From Mycobacterium uberis (lineage in GTDB: Bacteria; Actinomycetota; Actinomycetes; Mycobacteriales; Mycobacteriaceae), in assembly GCF_003408705.1 (NCBI RefSeq), contig NZ_QAYL01000001.1, forward strand, positions 186,001 to 250,000: a stretch of 64,000 nt of DNA, given 5' to 3'. Positions 58,101-64,000 of the stretch are shown piece after piece. A program made the position numbers and the translations under genes. Under the pieces are notes generated by a model, which did not search any database, was not told the DNA's origin, and was given only the letters and a program-made list of their open reading frames with translations. Position 1 is the first letter of the stretch, and every line of letters starts with the position of its first letter.

Positions 58101-58875
58101 CTACAAACAATAATGTTTGTATTACGTCGTTCCAATCCACCAAACCGAACTCCACCGGAGGGGTCCGTTGCAAAACGACGTAGTCGTCGGATCGAATTTC
58201 CTTAATTAACTTCCACAATAGTGTCGGCACTCCACCGATATTTACTAAACACAGCAAAGGATGATTCGACGTACCGGTAACCTCATAACCTTCAGTGGTA
58301 CGCACGGTATAAGTTTGATGTTCGCCTGAGTGGAACAGACGTTCAGCCACAACAGGGTTGCCATGTCGATTTAAAACTTTCAACTCAACTGGATTGTCTG
58401 AATTGGGTTGAACACCCGCAACTATGTCACTAATCTTCATCGACTTACCAAAAGGCAACCGCACTAACGTATTTCCAGAAACACAATAACGCATAGCCGC
58501 TGGCGGGTCGTTACCTGGTGAACCAAAGTTACCCTGTCCATCCACTAACGGATATCGTAACGACCATGGCTGAGCCATTCGTACCAAAGTGTCATAAATG
58601 GATGCATCACCGTGCGGATGATAATTGCCCATCGTCTCAGCGACCGATCGTGCTGACTTAGCGTGGCTACGATCTGGACGAAATCCCGAATCGGACATCG
58701 CGTACAATACCCTACGATGCACCGGTTTGAGACCATCACGAACTTCAGGCAACGCTCGGCCCACGATCACGCTCATCGCGTAATCAATGTAGCTGCGTTG
58801 CATTTCTTGCTGAATGTCGACTGGCTTAATGCGGTTACCAGCTTCATCGCTAAGTGGCAACGTAGTATCAGTCAT
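55102..58875 (-). CDS. gyrA: DNA gyrase subunit A with intein
   Basis: Breaks and reseals DNA in gyrase. The ATG at 58875 has AAGGAA four bases upstream. The N-terminal breakage-reunion domain holds the quinolone-resistance region HPHGDASIYDTLVRM with wild-type Ala and Asp. The catalytic Tyr130 (PPAAMRY) is followed directly by a 421-residue intein, and the extein resumes TEARLTPLAMEML. The C-terminal beta-pinwheel carries the GyrA box (QKRGGKG) and ends with an acidic tail. 1257 residues in all; 836 after splicing. G+C is lower than in genes further left, with many A/T third positions. Encoded 42 bases after gyrB on the same strand. Confidence 0.98.
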   Translation of the reverse strand: MTDTTLPLSDEAGNRIKPVDIQQEMQRSYIDYAMSVIVGRALPEVRDGLKPVHRRVLYAMSDSGFRPDRSHAKSARSVAETMGNYHPHGDASIYDTLVRMAQPWSLRYPLVDGQGNFGSPGNDPPAAMRYCVSGNTLVRLPFGKSMKISDIVAGVQPNSDNPVELKVLNRHGNPVVAERLFHSGEHQTYTVRTTEGYEVTGTSNHPLLCLVNIGGVPTLLWKLIKEIRSDDYVVLQRTPPVEFGLVDWNDVIQTLLFVAAIRESLVSEFYVEFNNLDYGCFIIIVNEYDVVLCGQHHILSWTNASRSKQLKFDIHSIIESKKTESNDLYGQQFADKLVPDWLWYSSAAIKRVFLQALFESDGSCFKLPCDTVQISYSTCSKQLSIDVQQMLLEFGVVSERYRHTNGECEIIITNRTQVEMFATQVGFGGTKQTKLIKILDSMPPHTGIDTDHVPGLANFIRKHCVSNHWVDKKWFNQRGINHIQRWHTNSTEILSHIVDPDVHAIVTDLTDGRFYYAHVTSVTDAGVQPVYSLRVDTEDHAFLTNGFISHNTEARLTPLAMEMLREIDEETVDFMPNYDGRVQEPTVLPSRFPNLLANGSGGIAVGMATNIPPHNLRELVDATSWCLEHHDADEETTLAAVMERIKGPDFPTAGLIVGSQGIVDAYKAGRGSIRMRGVAEVEEDSRGRTSLVITELPYQVNHDNFITSIAEQVRDGRLIGISNVEDQGSDRVGVRIVVEIKRDAVAKVVLNNLYKHTQLQTSFGANMLSIVNGVPRTLRLDQMIRYYVEHQLDVIIRRTTYRLRKANERAHVLRGLVKALDTLNEVIALIRASRTVDIARIGLIELLDIDDIQAQAILDMQLRRLAALERQRIIDDLARIEAEIADLKDILAKPERQRGIVRDELTEIAEKYGDNRRTRIIATDGDVNDEDLIACENVVITITETGYAKRTKTDLYRSQKRGGKGVQGAGLKQDDIVRHFFVCSTHDWILFFTTQGRVYRAKAYELPEASRTARGQHVANLFAFQPEERIAQIIQIRGYEDAPYLVLATHNGLVKKSKLTDFDSNRSGGIVAINLRNNDELVGAVLCAADDDLLLVSANGQSIRFSATDEALRPMGRATSGVQGMRFNADDRLLSLNVVRANTYLLIATSGGYAKRTAIEEYPVQGRGGKGVLTVMYDRRRGSLVGAVVVDEDSELYAITSGGGVIRTTARQVRQAGRQTKGVRLMNLGEGDTLLAIARNAEESTGDNIEDGDNVEE
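57223..58485 (-). other. GyrA intein (421 residues) with decayed homing endonuclease
   Basis: GyrA residues 131-551, between catalytic Tyr130 and Thr552, the site used in M. leprae. The splicing residues are intact: Cys1 (CVSGNTLVRLPFGKS), block B with TSNHPLLCL, block F VYSLRVDTEDHAFLTNG, and the terminal SHN before Thr. The endonuclease domain looks worn. The first LAGLIDADG-type helix reads LLFVAAIRESLVS, lacking the Gly-x-x-Asp/Glu pattern, whereas the second (LQALFESDGSCF) keeps its Asp-Gly. Splicing is probably active while homing is doubtful. Confidence 0.92.
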
Positions 58876-58917
58876 CTAGTTCCTTGTTTGCATTAGAATT
58901 TTTCTGTTTTGGATCGA

Positions 58918-61017
<2,100 letters not shown>

Positions 61018-61125
61018 CTACCGTGATCGATTATTAACATCGATTTTCCAAAGATGTCTCTGCCTATCTGGTCGTATTATGTGTTTAACATCTTTATTCA
61101 TGGAACGTACCTATCCGACATCAGC

Positions 61126-61138
61126 TATATATATATAT
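61126..61138. repeat. TA dinucleotide repeat, 6.5 units
   Basis: An uninterrupted TA run in the dciA-gyrB intergenic region, about 180 bases upstream of gyrB. Short dinucleotide runs of this kind are used as variable markers in leprosy bacilli and could also alter promoter spacing. Confidence 0.85.
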
Positions 61139-61173
61139 CCGTTTCATTTCGACGGCTCTGAGCCGGTACTTAG

Positions 61174-61737
61174 TTAACCATAAGTATCGCGTGGCCCTCT
61201 ACCCGCGATATGCCGAGGTCCTTTCCGCCATGACGGTACGACTGGACCAGTAATTTTTAATGCAACTACCACACCTTTACCAACAACTGTTGTGATTTTG
61301 GCTAAAAGCTGTGTCTGCATTATCCGTAATTGAGTAGCCCAAGCTGTTGACTCGGCTACTATGCTGAGTACGCCATCGTTAAGTTCGATAGGGGACGCAT
61401 GATCGGCAATTTGTTTACCCACCACAGATGCCCACTGACCAAATACTGTGCCCTCAGTAACCTGCGCAGACCAACCACGCTTTTTCGTTAGGTCACGCAC
61501 TATCTTGCCGAAAGGTTGTGGGTCACGAATATCAGGTCCCGACCCCGACCAGCTCCAACGTTGACTTGCAATATGACGCGGAACGGGAGATAATACGCGC
61601 CTGTAACCGACGTTTTTTCCCTGTACATGGGCTGCAGCACGAGCTTTTTCAAAAGTATGTTTAACCAAGTCGACGTTTGTTAACGTGTTCGGTGGTTTAG
61701 TGTTCATACAGTCTTGCGATTCGTCAAATTTAGTCAT
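61174..61737 (-). CDS. dciA: DciA (DUF721), replicative helicase-loading factor
   Basis: 187-residue DUF721 protein, homologue of Rv0004, the ancestral bacterial helicase operator that interacts with DnaB. The DUF721 core lies in the second half: [20 protein letters not shown] (family W..vvG..iA.ht.p), then [20 protein letters not shown] (family g.L.v...s.aWa.eLr.l) and [20 protein letters not shown]. The ATG overlaps the recF stop (ATGA). The N-terminal basic helical segment is [17 protein letters not shown]. Confidence 0.95.
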   Translation of the reverse strand: MTKFDESQDCMNTKPPNTLTNVDLVKHTFEKARAAAHVQGKNVGYRRVLSPVPRHIASQRWSWSGSGPDIRDPQPFGKIVRDLTKKRGWSAQVTEGTVFGQWASVVGKQIADHASPIELNDGVLSIVAESTAWATQLRIMQTQLLAKITTVVGKGVVVALKITGPVVPSWRKGPRHIAGRGPRDTYG

Positions 61738-62891
61738 GGTTGCACCATTGATACTCGTCCTGAATCACTGTCACGTAAATTGATAGTCACCCGTTTAGCG
61801 TCCCAGTCCATGGGAACATCCTCCAATACTGCTGCGGTTGCTAATACTTGTTCTGCCGATTCTGCTACTGTTGCCAATGCTCGACGACGGGCGAAGTCAA
61901 GTTCAGTAAACACGTCGTCAAGTAATAACACGGGCTCGCTACCATCGGTACGCAATAACTCATAGGCTGCTAACCGTAGCGCCACCGCCAACGACCATGA
62001 TTCTCCATGGCTGGCGAAACCCTTAGCAGGTTGGTCACCGAGTCTTAACTCAAGGTCATCGCGATGTGGACCAACCAGACACACACCACGTTCCAACTCT
62101 ATGCTCCGACACGTCGCTAACGCGGCTAACAGATCAGCTTGTAACAAACTACAGTCACTGTCTCTAATACTTACCATACCTCTGGTTTCTAGGCTAGTGC
62201 GGTAACTGATCGATGCAACAGGCGATCCTGGTGCTAACAACTGATATGCTTTTTCTACTTCTGGTGTCAATTGGTTCACTAAATTGATACGCGCAGCCAT
62301 CAACTTGGCACCATGTTTAGCTAACTGAGCGTCCCACACGTCGAGAGTGTCTAGCGCACTTTGATTATTTCGATACCGTGTTGCCGTGATAGATTTTAAT
62401 AATGCAGTACGTTGCTGCAGCACTTTATTATAATCAGTACGCACTGTAGCAATCATTGGTCGGTGTACAGTAGCTAAATCATCTAAATAACAACGTCGGC
62501 TTGCAGGATTACCATTAACTAACGCCAAATCTTCGGGAGCAAATAACACCGCTCGTAATACTCCAACTACCTCGCGCATACTACGCACTGGTGAACGATT
62601 TAATTGTACTCTATTTGCTTTCCCGGCCATAATTTCTAGATCAATTGCGCATTCTCTACCTTCATTTACGACGATCGTTGACACTATGGCCCGGATTGTA
62701 CCTGTTCTGATTAACGGTACATCAGTCTTCACTCGGTGTGAGCTTAAGGTAGTTGAATACCATAGTGCTTCAATAAGATTCGTCTTACCGTTACCATTAG
62801 AACCGACGAAAACTGTCCGTCCTGGACACAGTTCAAGGTTGGTATGAGCCCAAGACCGAAAGTCACGTAGCCCTAAATGTCGGACGTACAC
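61734..62891 (-). CDS. recF: DNA replication and repair protein RecF
   Basis: SMC-like ATPase that binds gapped DNA and helps RecR load RecA. Walker A in [23 protein letters not shown] signature-like region in [19 protein letters not shown], Walker B in [14 protein letters not shown]. 385 residues, as in mycobacteria. The GTG start at 62891 abuts the dnaN stop with no gap and the stop overlaps dciA, so dnaN-recF-dciA form one translational unit. G+C is about 40% in the stretch counted (62401-62460), low for recF of a mycobacterium. Confidence 0.97.
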   Translation of the reverse strand: MYVRHLGLRDFRSWAHTNLELCPGRTVFVGSNGNGKTNLIEALWYSTTLSSHRVKTDVPLIRTGTIRAIVSTIVVNEGRECAIDLEIMAGKANRVQLNRSPVRSMREVVGVLRAVLFAPEDLALVNGNPASRRCYLDDLATVHRPMIATVRTDYNKVLQQRTALLKSITATRYRNNQSALDTLDVWDAQLAKHGAKLMAARINLVNQLTPEVEKAYQLLAPGSPVASISYRTSLETRGMVSIRDSDCSLLQADLLAALATCRSIELERGVCLVGPHRDDLELRLGDQPAKGFASHGESWSLAVALRLAAYELLRTDGSEPVLLLDDVFTELDFARRRALATVAESAEQVLATAAVLEDVPMDWDAKRVTINLRDSDSGRVSMVQP

Positions 62892-64000
62892 TTATCCGGG
62901 CAACCGAACTGGCATAAGTAAGTATACATATTCGGTTGATAACGCGGGGAATGGACCGCTTTGTGTTAAATGAATATTATCATTAGATGCTGGACGTAAC
63001 AATGCGGGTTTACCCGGTGTTGTGAAACCAAATGATACTCGTTCTGAATGTATCGATGTAAGTCCGTCGATTAGATAGCTGGGGTTAAATGCGATAGTAA
63101 CTGGTTCACCGACAAAATCTACGGCAAGATCTTCTTCGGCTCGGCCTATATCGTCGGCACCGGCGGAAAGGTGCAGCATATCGTTACCAAATTGCATACG
63201 CACTTGCGCACCACGATTAGCAACTAACGCCACTAACTTGATAGCTTCGGTTAACTCAGCTACGTTGATGGTGGCTACCGCAGTATGCTCAGTTGGTAAT
63301 AATTGTCGGAATTTTGGGAACTCAGCGTCAAGAAGTCGAGTGGTGCTGCGTTTTCCGTCACCACTGATACCGAGCAACCCGTCCTTCCCGACACCAATTC
63401 CAGAACCTAATGATAAACAAATATCAGAGCCATTTACTCCAGCTTTGGTAACTTCTGCTAATGTTTTGGCCGGCACTAAAACTGCCACGTTGAGATCTGG
63501 CAATGATGCCGACCATGTTAGCTCACGGATAGCTAAACGGAATCTATCGGTGGCGGCTAAAATCATCGTGTTATTTGAGATTTCGACCCTAATGCCGGTT
63601 AACATTGGTAGTGTGTCGTCGCGGCTGGCAGCAATAGCAACTTGGCCGATTGCTTCGGCGAATAAATCTGACGGTAACGTTCCAGTCTTGTCTGGTAATA
63701 TAGGTAATGTGGGGTAGTCTTCAACCGCCATCATCGGTAATGAAAACCGAGCATTTCCGCAAGTTAACGCTACCCTATTATTATTCGCATAGAAATCAAC
63801 CGGTTTATTTGGAAGTGCTCGAGTGATATCTGATAATAGTCTTCCAGATACTAGAACTTTTCCAGGAAAAATGATTTCGGCAGCGATCTGTACTTCGGCA
63901 GAGACTTCATAATCAAACCCGGCAATCGTTAAGATGTTACCAGAGCTGGCTAATAGTACGCCGGATAATACTGGTATCGTTGGTCTGGTGGGTAAATTTT
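62892..64000 (-). CDS. dnaN: DNA polymerase III beta sliding clamp (5' end cut by window)
   Basis: Ring-shaped clamp giving processivity to the replicase. The frame is open to the right edge; the ATG at 63734 is internal, since the preceding sequence is clamp domain I ([20 protein letters not shown], then [20 protein letters not shown]). Domain II-III landmarks follow ([27 protein letters not shown] [18 protein letters not shown]). The C-terminus [12 protein letters not shown] is the canonical clamp tail. Of ~400 residues about 369 are in the window. The start and dnaA lie to the right. Codon use is strongly A/T-ending (many TTA and AAT codons), with 21/60 G+C at 63781-63840. Confidence 0.97.
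   Translation of the reverse strand, partial: NLPTRPTIPVLSGVLLASSGNILTIAGFDYEVSAEVQIAAEIIFPGKVLVSGRLLSDITRALPNKPVDFYANNNRVALTCGNARFSLPMMAVEDYPTLPILPDKTGTLPSDLFAEAIGQVAIAASRDDTLPMLTGIRVEISNNTMILAATDRFRLAIRELTWSASLPDLNVAVLVPAKTLAEVTKAGVNGSDICLSLGSGIGVGKDGLLGISGDGKRSTTRLLDAEFPKFRQLLPTEHTAVATINVAELTEAIKLVALVANRGAQVRMQFGNDMLHLSAGADDIGRAEEDLAVDFVGEPVTIAFNPSYLIDGLTSIHSERVSFGFTTPGKPALLRPASNDNIHLTQSGPFPALSTEYVYLLMPVRLPG

Noticed and set aside
55102..58875. GyrA of 1257 residues as a gene fusion
   Set aside because: The excess is one intein with intact splicing residues at a known insertion site, not a fused domain.
62892..63734. A complete short dnaN starting at ATG 63734
   Set aside because: The frame continues without stops to the window edge and encodes clamp domain I, so the ATG is internal.

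Overview
The window comes from a slow-growing mycobacterium of the leprosy-bacillus type, with a reduced genome. Intact genes match the chromosomal origin region of Mycobacterium tuberculosis and M. leprae (dnaN, recF, gyrB, gyrA, pknB, pknA, pbpA, rodA, pstP, fhaB, fhaA, dnaB, ponA1, ino1, leuS, ESX-1 genes). Between them lie kilobases of decayed genes full of stops and frameshifts. GyrA and DnaB both carry inteins at the sites known in M. leprae. Many proteins differ from the M. leprae sequences I remember, and ppiA is dead here, so M. lepromatosis, 'Ca. M. uberis' or a related species is more likely than M. leprae itself. Rv numbers below are M. tuberculosis homologues named from memory.

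Layout. (1) 1-3.9 kb: end of an ESX-1 locus (espI, eccD1, espJ). (2) 3.9-9.1 kb: decayed DNA with an ISL3-family transposase relic and relics of a UGSC-like protein, a CaiB/BaiF CoA-transferase and a DsbA-like lipoprotein. In the middle is one apparently intact, unlisted small gene: a 38-residue protein with nine cysteines (metallothionein-like) at 5220-5336. It has a near-consensus promoter and a CsoR/RicR-type palindrome between its -35 and -10 boxes. (3) 9.1-33.0 kb: the Rv0038-Rv0058 block on the + strand (yqgE, mtc28, leuS, marR, Rv0045c, ino1, padR, Rv0049, ponA1, Rv0051, rpsF-ssb-rpsR-rplI, dnaB), with relics of a bile-acid:sodium symporter-like protein, an SDR, an amino-acid ABC transporter, an LLM oxidoreductase and a DJ-1/PfpI protein. 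(4) 33.3-35.4 kb: an intact divergent pair, an MFS transporter and a FadR-type GntR regulator. (5) 35.4-38.5 kb: decayed DNA with an IS21-type (IstA) transposase relic. (6) 38.5-51.0 kb: tRNA-Leu and the fhaA-fhaB-pstP-rodA-pbpA-pknA-pknB cell-wall/phosphosignalling operon, then trpG, a DUF881 gene, crgA and Rv0010c. (7) 51.0-64.0 kb: a ppiA pseudogene, cwsA, a strongly AT-rich island, tRNA-Ala and tRNA-Ile, and then Rv0007, gyrA, gyrB, dciA, recF and dnaN (cut by the window edge) on the minus strand.

The order is rearranged relative to M. tuberculosis. ESX-1 (Rv3876-78) abuts Rv0038-58, which abuts Rv0020-Rv0002 in reverse. Both junctions fall in decayed DNA containing a transposase relic. 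Base composition also changes: about 57-58% G+C in sampled 60-base stretches of leuS and pknB, 47% in gyrB, 40% in recF, 35% in dnaN and 28% in the intergenic island near 53.4 kb, although the proteins stay conserved.

Most intact genes serve replication (dnaN, recF, dciA, gyrAB, dnaB, ssb) or polar cell-wall growth and division (ponA1, pbpA, rodA, crgA, cwsA, fhaA, fhaB, pknA/B, pstP).
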